Below, piece after piece: positions 1-49,146 of a stretch of 64,000 nucleotides of DNA (within the stretch, counting starts at the first letter, position 1; the number at the start of each line of letters is the position of its first letter). The notes under the pieces were generated by a model. It was not told where the DNA came from. It was given only the letters and a program-made list of their open reading frames with translations, and searched no databases. The translations under genes were made by a program, and so were the position numbers. This DNA is from Elysia crispata (Eukaryota; Mollusca; Gastropoda; Plakobranchidae). Location: NCBI GenBank assembly GCA_033675545.1, contig JAWDGP010003945.1, forward strand, positions 15,001 through 79,000, given 5' to 3'.

Positions 1-19649
<19,649 letters not shown>

Positions 19650-19808
19650 GGAAAGAAAAGAGACCAACTCAACACGAAGAGGCAGCATTTCTGCTTCCTC
19701 TAAACATAAGGTATAAAAGAAGAGAGAGAGAAAAGTTCCAACACTTCTGTACCACTCCATCAGAGAGGCTTTTCCTCCTGAAAATTTTAGACCTTAAAAA
19801 TATTTCAG

Positions 19809-19814
19809 AATAAA
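19809..19814 (+). terminator. Candidate poly(A) signal of gene A
   Basis: AATAAA on the plus strand, 160 bases after the TAA. It is the first canonical signal downstream of gene A. Confidence 0.5.
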
Positions 19815-21262
19815 ATGAAGAAAGAGCAAGCAAAATTTAAGGACCACAAAAGTTCCCACGGTTCAATTTATGTAAACCACTACTTATCATAACAGTCGGG
19901 AAGGGCATTTGGGGAAAACCTCAGGCCCACTCAAAATGTCTGTTTAATCTTTTAACTCATTTTACTATGTACAAGTCAGTGTTACTTAACGTATTGTTCG
20001 ACTTTCTGAGTGTACTCTTGAATGTGTGTAGGTTCATGTGGGCTGGATATTGTCATTACCATAAAATTCGTGAAAGAATGTAATAAACCAAGTGAACACA
20101 CTCACAACAGTCTTTGTGGTGTCTGCTTGCTGACTCTCGCTTCTAATTGTTCAATTTTTTTATACATGCGCATATATCTGAACTTTTCAAATCTTAAGTT
20201 AGCAGTAACCAAAAAGATCAGAAGTTTTTAGGCCTCTTAGTAACACTGGTTATAAAAACATCGATAACAACACTTTCGATAGAAAATGAAAACTTTAAAA
20301 CAATTTATTGTTTATTATGAATGACACACAACACAGAATCTCTGTGACAGTTTGATCCGCACTAATACTTTTGTCATATGACGTACTCTAATGGTGTGGG
20401 ATCTATGCTGTTAGATCTAGAGGTAGTTTGATTCATCCCTTACATTACACAATGGCCTGAAGCCTCTCTTCACATATCACACCATCTTATGACCCATCAG
20501 ACAGCAAACAGTTTCAAGCATTAGGTCCACAACTCACCACTTCACCCTGCCTTGATCAGACAAGGGCGAGTGAAGCCACTGCATGTTACCAAGGTCATGC
20601 CGTTTGACCTTTCTTTAATCCTACGGTTTAAAAACTAATTTGGATGTGTCGGCACGTCACGTCACTTCTTAATTGATTACGTATTTCCGCAGCATTAGGA
20701 ATAGGTAAAAGTAGCACATCCAGTGGCCTTTGAGTTAAAGCTTCAAGACCTCATAAGTTTGAACGAACCGCCATTTTTCACACGGCTCAAAGACTTTTTA
20801 CTCTCTCAAACTCAACAAAAAGCCTGTAACAGTAAATTTCAGTGTGAAATGACCAACTTGTAAACAACGTGACAAACTAAAACGATCCACAGTTACAGAT
20901 ATAAACACAAGAAATCTCTATGGAAACAAATTAGAAATGTTCGGCAATGTAATTTTAATTCTAATGCCTGATTAAAGATTGTGTTTCCATATTTGGATCT
21001 GAAATGTAACAGTTTTTGTTTCAATCTGTAAGCATTCTATGCGACATACGTATATTTCACATAAGATATTATCACAAATCATTACTTAGGAAAAAAAATA
21101 GAAGCGAGCATTTACAGACAGGCAAAGATAGACATTTATTTTTCTTGAAGGGGTCAGTGAAAAGTAAGAATTCTGCTGGACATTAATTACTTTCTATTCC
21201 TCAGTAAAAGCCTTTGCTTGTAAGCAACACAGAAAAAATTCTTAGAAAGCCTTTTCATACTT
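19815..21262. other. Intergenic spacer between the two convergent genes
   Basis: About 1.45 kb of AT-rich DNA between the two candidate poly(A) signals. No coding sequence, RNA gene or repeat array was recognised. Confidence 0.6.
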
Positions 21263-21268
21263 TTTATT
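21263..21268 (-). terminator. Candidate poly(A) signal of gene B
   Basis: TTTATT on the plus strand (AATAAA on the minus strand), about 190 bases after the gene B stop. Another lies near 21136. Which one is used cannot be told. Confidence 0.4.
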
Positions 21269-21459
21269 GTAACCACAACGTTGTAAGTCATAGTTTAGGA
21301 CAAGCTCTAAAAAAAATTTCAACTTTGAAAAAAAAAAGAAAAAAAAAAAAAAAGAAGAGATGAACACAAGGTCGTCTGAAAGCCAGACGATATAATTTTA
21401 TGCAACGCCATACAAAGCTTGTAGCAATTAGAGCAGGGTGTCTCCTCCAGCCTCAACCC

Positions 21460-38871
<17,412 letters not shown>

Positions 38872-39953
38872 CTTCCTCAGAGAATCCTAACTTTATCTGC
38901 AGAAAGATAGGGAGAGGTATATCAAAATTAGGATTTTTTTTTTTTAAACCGGCAATATAGACATTAGACTAAAAAAAAACCACCGTCTGTCTATTTCAAA
39001 CGAGCCAGACGGTCGCCTGGCGAAGCTTTGACAAAGTTCCAATAATCCGATGTTTGTTAACTCGAGCTTGCCCTTTGTATCCAGGAAATACCAGCCGCAA
39101 GCCGCTTTTACTTGGCCAGATTTTACAACAGACTGGAGAGTATGGACATTTCTCATTTTTCCTTCTTGCCCCCACAAACTAGAATCTAGGCTGAACACAG
39201 TCATGCAATCGCTCATCTTTCAAGCAACTCGTCATACCATATCACCACGGACAACACATTATCATGGGAAATGTTGAAGTGTCGAAACTATATCCAAAGA
39301 TTGAATTGATAAACAATATAGAATGAAATTAAACCTTTCCTTTTCGTGGATTCCTGTGGTATAACAATCCCTTTTTTTATCATTTTGTCATCTCGATCAA
39401 GGTATGTCTAGTTGAGACAAATTCCCTTTTTTCTTTTGCCGATCACAGTTATATTCTCTTTAGTTTTTGTGGCACTTATAAGCCGGGAAGGAGATTTCTT
39501 CATTACAATAAAACTGTATTCGTGGTTTTATTTGAACAACATTCTTATGATATCAGTACTGTGGCTACTTGTGAATTCTGTGTAAGTGCTTACTCAAATG
39601 CCCCATAAGCTGACGTATGTTTTATGAACACAAAAGTCATGATGTCACGTCGAAAAGTTTTCATGTGAGTAACAGTCAATGCTGGAACTAAAGTTGGTAT
39701 CGTTTGCAGTTTGCATTCGAAAAACAATGAAAAGCTTTATCTGTCTGTCTCTCTCTTTCTCCCTCCTTCTTCTGAGGCTACACCTTATGGCAGCTTTACC
39801 CCCAACTTGTCTGGTATTATATTAATATCACTTTTAAAACTTTTCATGAGAGTAACAGCCAATACTGGGGCCAAAGATGCTGTCGTTTCTTAAAGTCTGT
39901 AACGATAAGTACTGTACTTATCATTCCAGCATTCATTCGAAATACATTGAAAA

Positions 39954-39955
<2 letters not shown>

Positions 39956-40035
<80 letters not shown>
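39956..40035. repeat. (CT)n microsatellite
   Basis: Pure CT repeat between the first coding exon of gene B and its possible upstream exon. Confidence 0.95.
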
Positions 40036-40039
<4 letters not shown>

Positions 40040-42088
40040 TTCCAAGGCTAAGGCTCGTCGAAGCTTTACTCCCAACTTGTCTGGTGTTGGACTTCTTGTC
40101 ACGTATTACCCTATTTAGCTTCCTAGCTACCTATTTTCTAATCGGACACATGAGGCCGCTCTCTCATATTTTCATGGTGCGGAAGTCCCACAGATGACTA
40201 AAATACAGTCAAAGTAATAATCACCAGAGAACCAACGTATTTTTGTAATGAAGATCATTCAAAAATTCTACTTCAATTAAATTTCTTGCAAGAATGCGCT
40301 AGCATAGCCTATATAAGCGCTGGAGTTACGACATCAAAGGAAATGCAATTTCAGGATAATCCCGAGCTGGAGCCTGTTAGCTTTGGGTGCTAACATTTCC
40401 ATTACATTCTTTCTGGTGCGTGCAGGTCACCCCCACACTGCAGGTGAAAGCATAGGAATTCCGGCTATTTAATTTTTTAATTAACTTCGTGCGTGAACTG
40501 AATGTTTGAATGTCCAAGTCATCCGAGCTCACGCGACCTGTGGCAAAGTGACCTAGCTTTGGAGTCATCGATATGAACACTGTGTGAACAGGTTTAGATT
40601 TGGACCAGAGTTGGACTAGCGGATGGCATGCGAAGAATCATTAGATTAAATCTTTAATCTAAAAAATCAAAATTTTCTCCAAAAGATAATGAAAAATATT
40701 TAAAGGGTTCTTCGGAAAAAAATATTATATAAATCAATTCATTTAAATATGAAAATGTATTACTTCGCCCAAAAATTTAAGTTGGTCTGTTTTGGTAAGA
40801 ACCGAAAGTTAATTAAAAATCAAAAAGTTGTCGTCGATTTTGGAACTGTGTACCTAATCCTCTTGCACATATTTATAATTCTCTTGCCCAGCAGCGCTCT
40901 TTAAACCAGGAATCCAAAAGTAATTTGCGAATAAACCAGGGTTTAAATTCTCATTTGAAGAATCCACGACAGAAGCAAATTATTTACTCGACTGCAAAAG
41001 CCATCAGTCGTCTTTTATGACATTTGCTTTGAATTAAAACATAGTTTGATTGAGATTTCTCTGGATTATTTTTCTGAAGATTTTTGTTGTTGTTGTTTTT
41101 AACCCAGCCGTCATGATCGGTGGTAATAATTGGAAATTCGAGAGGGAACCAATGCTGAAAGGGAGATAAATTTCTTTCCTGCATCAGGACAGAAAAAAAC
41201 ATTTTATAGTTTAAAAAAATTACAATTTCTTGTATTTTTCGTCCTCGAGAGGCTGAAAATTGAATGACTTTTTCAGCTGCAATTAATTTAAGATAATATT
41301 AATATTGTCAATGTGAAATAGAAAAAAAAAAAACCTGCATCACAAAAGCAACAAACAACAACAGCAACAAAAGCTCCCCCCCAAAAAAAAAAAAAAAAAA
41401 AAAAATTATGAAAGGTAAACACTCCCCTGGATCCTTGTTGAACATATGTCTGTTTGTCTTTTTGTTTGTTTGTTTAAGAACGTCTGAGTCCGCTACAACT
41501 TAACATATATTTGTTTATCAACACTGTCAAGAATACCATGGATCCGTAGGAAAAGAACTGTTTGAATTACGAATTCATACAATCCTCAGATCTTGAACCC
41601 CCTAATTCATTAATTTCAATGATTTCTGACTGATTCACAGTAATAGAGGTGACAGACATACCGTCGAGTATTTTAATGACGCACATCTTTTTAAAAAAGT
41701 AAAGCTGCACCAAAACAAACTGGATAAGATCAGCCTAAAAACTTACTCTTGATAATTTTCTATCAGTTATTATGGCCACATAATTTTTTTTTTTATTCGA
41801 ATGTTTAGCATTAACGTTTGGCTTTCATCTTGCATATCTGTAACAAGATCTATAGAACAAGTCTTCCGCAAGTAAGAGAGCGGATAACTTGGTTGTTTCA
41901 CAAACATTATGTCTGAAAAAAATTTTCACGGGCACAAAATCTCTATTAGTATGTAAAAAAACAATCATTATTTAACATGCTCAAGCATTACTAATCGTAT
42001 AAAGCTGCTCACGAGGATATCTTCTGCGGGATCAGCTACCAAACTGACAGGACAGGAGAAGGGCACCCTCCTTAGGTCGTGGACTTAC

Positions 42089-42205
42089 CTCACAACTTCT
42101 GACGTTGGTCTGAGTGCTGTCTCTGATCACACGATGATCCCTCTTGGTCGTCTCTTGGTCTAAGTAGTCCAGGTACAATTAAATCCTCTTTCTCTTCTCA
42201 CCGAA
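42089..42205 (-). promoter_or_regulatory. Possible non-coding first exon and promoter of gene B
   Basis: On the minus strand AGAAGTTGTGAG/GTAAGT is a near-perfect donor with no usable coding frame before it. CATAAAATAT at about 42232-42241 could be a TATA box some 30 bases ahead of a start near 42205. This would supply the UTR exon required by the acceptor at 38897. Placement is inference from splice and TATA signals only. Confidence 0.3.
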
Positions 42206-42244
42206 ACTTTTACCAGACCAAGGTACGAAAAATATTTTATGAAT

Positions 42245-44196
42245 AAAAGAATCAAATATTTTGTGGCACTGAGTGTGACCAATGGGAAGCTTAATCTGAA
42301 ACTATCTTCACGAAGTTTTCAATCTATACAAACGTTTTATCCGTTAGGTTATCTTTCTATATTGTCTTCTTCTAAGCTTTGAGAAACGCTTTTTTTTTTT
42401 TAAGAAAAACAAAAATTTCTATGGGTTTAAACCCTCAGACTTTTCGTTTCTCAGTTGTGCTTGAAGCCTCCTACTATACTAGTTGCCCAAACTGATGCGG
42501 TATTGACCTTTTATATCAGGTTGAAGTCTGCGTGGGCCAATCCGATGTTTAAACAAGAACTTGGCCAGTACAGAGCAGCCACGAACCGTTGGATTTCCTG
42601 CCAGGCCCTCCATCTTCTCCCATTGCAGCAGAAACTCACGGATGAGTCCCAACCTCAAACATGTCGCATGGAGGTGGCGGCCATCTTATCCAGTCTGACG
42701 CTCCCTAAGCCTCTAACAATCTTCTCAGAAGATCGGAATCTCCATGCTCCAATTAGAGATTAATTTGTCTTCGCTCAAAATCATTCTAAAAACTAAGGGG
42801 ACATCCTCCACGTGAAGGGATGTATGACGGTACATCGCTAGAACTCCTTATCGTTTTAAAATCGAAGTTTCTTAAATAAATAAAAAAAATAGCCTTGAAA
42901 CTAGTGAGAAGGAGACAATTTTATTCAACTTTGTTAAAACTCTTATCCAATTTGCATTTAAAGGCGTCGTGGGTTGTTTTTTGTAAGGTAAAGAATGGGT
43001 ATCATTACCGTTTGGTAAACTGTCAGGATCTGTTAGATTGGGGAATCCATTTCGTATCTCCCACTTCCTTAATTTACTTTACTCCTATCGTGACGAACAT
43101 ACAAAATTAACATAGTAAATTTTTCTTGAACCAACATGCTCCTCTGTTGTTTTGCACCAAGTAAAGCATGAAAAAGTAGATCTTAACATTTTGTTGGACA
43201 ATGGAACTTTCGGTTCAGGGGTTTCTTGGTCCCAAGGCGACTAAAATGTTAAAGTCTTAGCTGCCAATATAGAACAAATAAAGTTTAATAATGCCTGGTT
43301 TTGGAGGTTAACGATTGTAAAATGTCTTCTTTTATTCATGTAAACTATGCAAGAGCTATTGATATTGACTGATTTTTTCAGAAAGGGTAAACCAGCACGG
43401 TTTGATAAAATTAATATTTCATAGCAACGGCGTGATAACAATTACTTAGAGATGGTTGAATAAACAACCATAAGCTCCGATTTAACAAACGTTTTTAGAA
43501 TAATTTAAGATAATTTAACAAAAATCAAATAAATTAATATGTTTTAATTTATAGTAGTGATTTAATTAAGATAAACTTTCCATGAACTGTCTTCCTACCC
43601 TGCTAGGCTAAGTGGATTTGATTGGCCTCTGTTTACCATGAGTTGAGTCATTTTAAGTGCCAGAACTTTCCGATAGATCTTAGACGTTGTGAACTCTTTA
43701 CAAAACTGTCACTCTTCACACCAAAGACATTAGATCTGTTTCAAACGACAAGAGTTCAACAGGATGCTGTCTCCTACTTCACCAGGGTACTAAAAGTTTA
43801 AGCCAACATTCAGGGGAGATGACTGAGGCTATTGCGATGTGGAGACATCGTCATTCGGCAGGAGAGGTAATTATTGAGGTGTTCTGAACGGGGGATAACC
43901 CGAGAATCTCGGCTGAGAGGAAAGGTTGTCTTGTGGTTGAGTGTTTGACAATCCACCTGGCACAAGCCTGCCGTCTGGTTCTTGGGAGGGTGCCTGAAAT
44001 GTGTAATGGCTTAGTCAAGACATCGTAATTCTTAGCGATGGATTCCAAATGGTTCATATTAGGGAGTAAATGTGAATTACGATCACACATAACATTAAAA
44101 AAAAAACACAAATACAGACACAAACACACTTTGATATCATTTTATGTACGTGATCAGCAAAATTACAAATTGGCTAAATGAATTATACCTTTCTCT

Positions 44197-44281
<85 letters not shown>

Positions 44282-45029
44282 GCTCTTATTCCGTGTCTTT
44301 CAACATTCACAAATGCCTTTCTACCAAACGCTTTATAGAAAACGTCAAGACCGATCTATTTTGAAACTGAGATTGTCTTTGTTATGGAAACACGTTAGGT
44401 TTAGACTGCATCTTCAGCCCTAGCTCAACAGACCCTCTTTCTTCAAAGTGCGTTTCATCTCCTTCGGCAAATCTTGGAGAAGAACGCAAAGATTATGACA
44501 TGAAACAAGTTATTAAAATGAATTGTTTTTAAGGGTGGCTGGGTGGGGATTTGAAGTATGGGGTTTAAGGAAGGCGTGTAGCAGAATATTAAAGCTTTTA
44601 AAAAATTCTCGCAAGCGTTTGTCATGTGACAAAAAGTATTAGGGTTTTGGACCTGTTATGGATAATATCCTCCCAAAGTTTCCTTAAATTAAGGGAGGAC
44701 AACAAGTGAACTTAAAATGTCAAAATTATCGTAGTTTTAGATGTATAAATAGAAAGGAAGGTTGTACATAAATTAATGATAATATACAAAGATAGCTACG
44801 TACATTAAAGATAATTGAGGGATAGAGAGATAGAATCAAATCGAGGAAAAATATAACAAAAAAAAAGTAAATTAAAAAAAAAATAGACGAAATAGGAGGG
44901 AATCCATAGCAAAATTTTCTGAGTTTGTCCTTGTGGATTAACGGGAAGGTCATGACAAACCCGACAATGTATGTCTGCACTCAGGTAGAGTTAGAAAATA
45001 GAATCAGAGAGAAAGAGAAAAAGAGACAT

Positions 45030-45084
<55 letters not shown>

Positions 45085-45518
45085 TACAGACAAACAGACA
45101 GATAGATAGATAGATAAAGAGACGCAGAAAAAGACAGTTAAGGGGAGAAGGAGAGAGAGAAAGAGAGACAGTGAGAGAAAGAGAGAGAGAGAAAGTTTAG
45201 TGGGATAAGACTATACAACTATTTAAATATTTCAACAGCAATTAAGGGAACATGACTTTACTGCTGGTTTTGAACTATGGAAGCTTTGTTTTTAAGTTCT
45301 TGGTGTGTATAACCATTAGTTTTTTCTTAGAAAGGATTCTAAAGAAAGTGGGGGGGGGGGGATTAAAAAAAAGCTGCTGGTGATGACCGATTGCGGGAGA
45401 GATACAAATCAAGTATGATTATTGTTGTGTAACAATTAATTGGAAGGAGAAGAGGTGAGAGATAAGAAATGAGAAAAAGAAAAAAAGAAAGAGAGGGACA
45501 AAAAAAGAGAGAAGTCTG

Positions 45519-45593
<75 letters not shown>

Positions 45594-46235
45594 TGCAAAC
45601 GTATTTCAAACAGAATCCGGGTGATTTAGAGAAAGTAAGATAATACTAAAAACACATTTTTTTAGATTTTCGATCCAAATAGTGCGAAATGAAATCTTAG
45701 GTATCTTTATAAGTGCGTCAGAAAACAATGGAATAGCTAGTAATATGTTCCTTCACCATTCTAGGGCAAGAGGAGAGTTTAAAGACTGACCACAGGTGAG
45801 ACCAGCTCATGGCAGTAGACGTAAGGCACGAGAAAGATACTATGTTTCTCAGCCAACAACGGGTTTGAAAAACTTTAATTTTGTCGTAAAATCCTCCCAA
45901 TCTGTCCCAAAAAAAATCCCCGTGTGCTGCACCCAGGTCGACAAACATGGCCAGACGAACGCGTGGCGGGATACTCCAGGCCCATCCCTTCCCGTTACCT
46001 GACCAGGGACAGACAGAGCCACACGCCTGGCTTTGATCTGAGCCGCTAATCGGCTGGATTAACCAGCATCACCCCTACTCGGTGGCTGGAGATAACGGAA
46101 ATATCCGCTCAAAGCGCAGCCAGGGACAGGCTGGCGTGGATAGAATTAATTAGGTATTTGCCAAACGCGCTTTCAAAAATAGCAGAAGTGGACTCACACC
46201 AAAAACTCTTTGGCCAAATTTCCCGCTGGGGTACA
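42245..46235. other. Non-coding DNA with microsatellites
   Basis: No gene recognised. (CT)n at about 44190-44275, (GATA)n at about 45030-45113 and (GA)n at about 45522-45592. Open frames of 60-100 residues here lack domain-like patterns or splice context. Confidence 0.5.
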
Positions 46236-46239
46236 GAGA

Positions 46240-47200
46240 GCTTTGCTAAGATTACTACTGGTACAAAATGCTTTATTTGAATTACAAAAGATCTCATTGA
46301 ATGGCTTGAGGCCAAGTTCAATATATAATCTACTTAGATGTGTTTTTGTTTAGTTTTTGGCTGTGGGCAATCTCTTTTCTATTTGAATTAACTTTAAGAA
46401 TCGCCCGCTCGACTTTCATTTCAATAAAGAGGAAAAGCCATAGTTATAGACTATCTCATTTTTTTTTTTGAAAGTTTAAATTAGCTGTAAGAACCGCTCG
46501 TCTTTCATTTGAACGAAAAGAAAGAGCCACAGTTGTACAATGTTTTTTATTTCTTTCAAAAGTACCCGCTGTTTTACATGGCATGGGTGAACACGCTTTT
46601 AACCTAAGCAAAAACATTACCACAGTGCGTCTGAATAAGATCCTGACCAAGTGTGGCCATCACTGTCGTGGCTATCCCATCTTCCTTTCGCTCTGCCAGA
46701 CAAGCATGTCCCCGAGGTTCTGCACAAATGGCAAAGTTTGAGAGACAATTAGCATGATCAGCTCAGGTACAGTGTGAATATTAAAGATAGTGGCAGTATG
46801 AATGAAAATCATAAAAAATATATATATATTTTTGAAGAACAATTTGCTGAATGAGTTGCCTCACTGCTTGACTAGTTTACTACACTCTTATCTGCTCTGG
46901 ATCAGATTACTGCGAGGAAAGATAAGTTAGAAAGTTTTTTAAATCAATAACAAAAAATCCTGTTGAATGGCGTGAACACAATGCCAATATCTAAATTCAT
47001 CCGGAATGCTCACTGAATTTTTGTTTTGATTTACGATTTGGACAACTTTTTTATATGAATTAAATAGGTGACCATATCTTCTTTCATGTGAAGGAAAAAG
47101 AAAAACCACGCGTATACAACTCATTGGTCTTTGATGCTTTTTTTTTTTTTTTTTAATTTTACATGAATGAAGGTGCCATGCACTTTACAGGAGGTTAATA
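46240..47200. repeat. Diverged copies of an old dispersed repeat
   Basis: Matching strings recur: TCATTGAATGGCTTGAG (about 46293) with TGTTGAATGGCGTGAAC (about 46960); and CTTTCATTTGAACGAAAAGA (about 46502), CTTTCATTTCAATAAAGAGG (about 46413) and CTTTCATGTGAAGGAAAAAG (about 47082), each followed by a CCA(C/T)..GTTATA/GTATACAA-like block. Ends are unclear and the element class is unknown. Confidence 0.5.
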
Positions 47201-47839
47201 GTTAAGTCAACCCTCACACCAAGTATCTCACTAACACTAGGTCTAAATTCCTCTCTCGTTATCTGTGGTTATCCTTGTCCTCCACCATAGTTTTTCCAAC
47301 CTACTTGCTCGAAGACCTCTTTATGAATAATTTAAATGGTGGCTTTTGATACGGCATTGAACGTGAGAGACGAAGCTTTATCGGTTCATCACAGACTGTA
47401 TATTATAAACAACTGTATATTAGAGATTAAAAAAAAAATAAATAAAAAAACAATAGCCGGCCTTTTTTGCTTTCCTGCATACTTAAAAATTCCACCGCCC
47501 ACCTCTTTTACTACTCCCTACTTCCCCTTTCCCAAACCTTTTCCTCTACAACTTTTGAATCAACGCGCTACGGCAAATATTCATTACCATTTCACATCGC
47601 TAGATTCCTCGAGCAGAGGTCTGAAGTAACATCAGAAATTACAAAAAGCCTCTGAACATGAAACGGAAAACATGCAGAGGTAAATAGCGCACTTGAAAGC
47701 ACTTACACAGGAGAACAAGGCTATCCTTTTTTTTTTTTTTTAAATTTCATTGATTCATAGCAAACAACTTCGCTTGAAAGCCAAACTCAAAGTGTTCCTT
47801 GACAAAGGTCAAGCCAGAAATATTCCCAGCAAGATGCAT

Positions 47840-48220
47840 GAAATGAAAATGTCTCCACAGTAACTTCTGGAATAGAACAGAAAAGTTATGACAAAAGGAA
47901 TAAAGCGGAAAAGCGTTCCCACGAAGATACGATGAAAATATCTCCTTAAAAGAAAAACAGTAGAAATGTCTCCACTAAGCGATAAGATGGAAATGCCCTT
48001 ACAAAAACAAAAAATAGAAAGTCACCACAAAAGTGATATGGTAAAAATTTCTATTCCAAAGCGAAAAAGATATAAATGTTTCAAAAGAAGAAAAACCATA
48101 AAAATAGGTCCACGCAAGGGAAAAGAAAAAGATGTGTTCATGAAATGTAAGGAGATGTCTCAAAATAAGTGAAAAACTAAATTTCTCAAAATGGGGATTT
48201 AGATGGAAATAATTAATCAT
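47840..48220. repeat. Eroded ~35 bp tandem repeat
   Basis: Variants of GAAATGTCTCCACAA-AGCGATAAGATGG recur about every 30-40 bases (near 47848, 47935, 47965, 47990, 48050), heavily mutated. No coding meaning. Confidence 0.5.
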
Positions 48221-49146
48221 AGAAAAAGAAGAATTGGAGATGTTCGCTTAGTTGGAATTTCTGCGAACAAGGCAAACACACGGATGTATGATGTTCTCGC
48301 AAGATGTTCGTTCAACGTAGAGGCTCTGTGTCCGCACGGGGTACGAGGCGGACGCTCAAGCATCTAGGTATGCTCTAAAACTGAGATCATTTTCTGCGCA
48401 GCTTTTCCCGCACATTTTCATTTTCTCGATCCAGACTTAAAGTGCAGCTCATAGCACATCCTGTGCGGTATGTAAATAATCCGTGCTTGGAACTCAGGTG
48501 GTCTATTCCAGGTTGACAGTGCATGGATAATTAATCTGGTTCTCTGTTTCTTAAGCAGATTTTTTGTTCGACTCATGAGAATAGCAGGAGGGTAATATAT
48601 ATATCTGAGCAGAGAGTCAACATTGATCTAACTGCACTCCTCCAGCTAGTTGACACCTCGGCTTTGAGGGTGAAATATAGACTATCCAACTTGTTTGATC
48701 CCGCTCATAGTTGTGGATCTGTGGTAAAATATATCTACATCTTTCTTGGTTAACTCTATCGTGTTTATCGAGTGTCTCCGGTTCGTGTCAAACGGCAAGG
48801 AAAGATTGAGAGGTCGGAAGGAAATTCTTGTGACAGCTTGAATTGAATTGTATATATGATGCTTCACATTTCAAGCCGCGTACTTAGTTTTATTCATCCG
48901 TTTATTTGTTTATTTTGCAATCATAACCAAGTTAGCAGTTTAGCAGAGGTCAAAACCGTCCAAAATAATATATTTTGATGCTAAAATTAGTTAATGTATG
49001 CACCCAAATTATACAGCCTTATTGTATGAAACAGTTATATTCTAATGAATAACAGTTCTTATCAGTATTTGGAAATCAATTTACATGCCTCTAATCTATC
49101 CAACGAACAAATGGATCTACTGGCTGTCAATTAATCTTAATAATCA

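Noticed and set aside
42455-42763. 102-codon plus-strand frame as a gene
   Set aside because: No recognisable domain, no signal peptide and no convincing splice sites around it.
45796-46002. 68-codon frame beside CAGGTGAGACC as an exon
   Set aside because: A donor-like string exists, but no matching acceptor, phase partner or family pattern was found.
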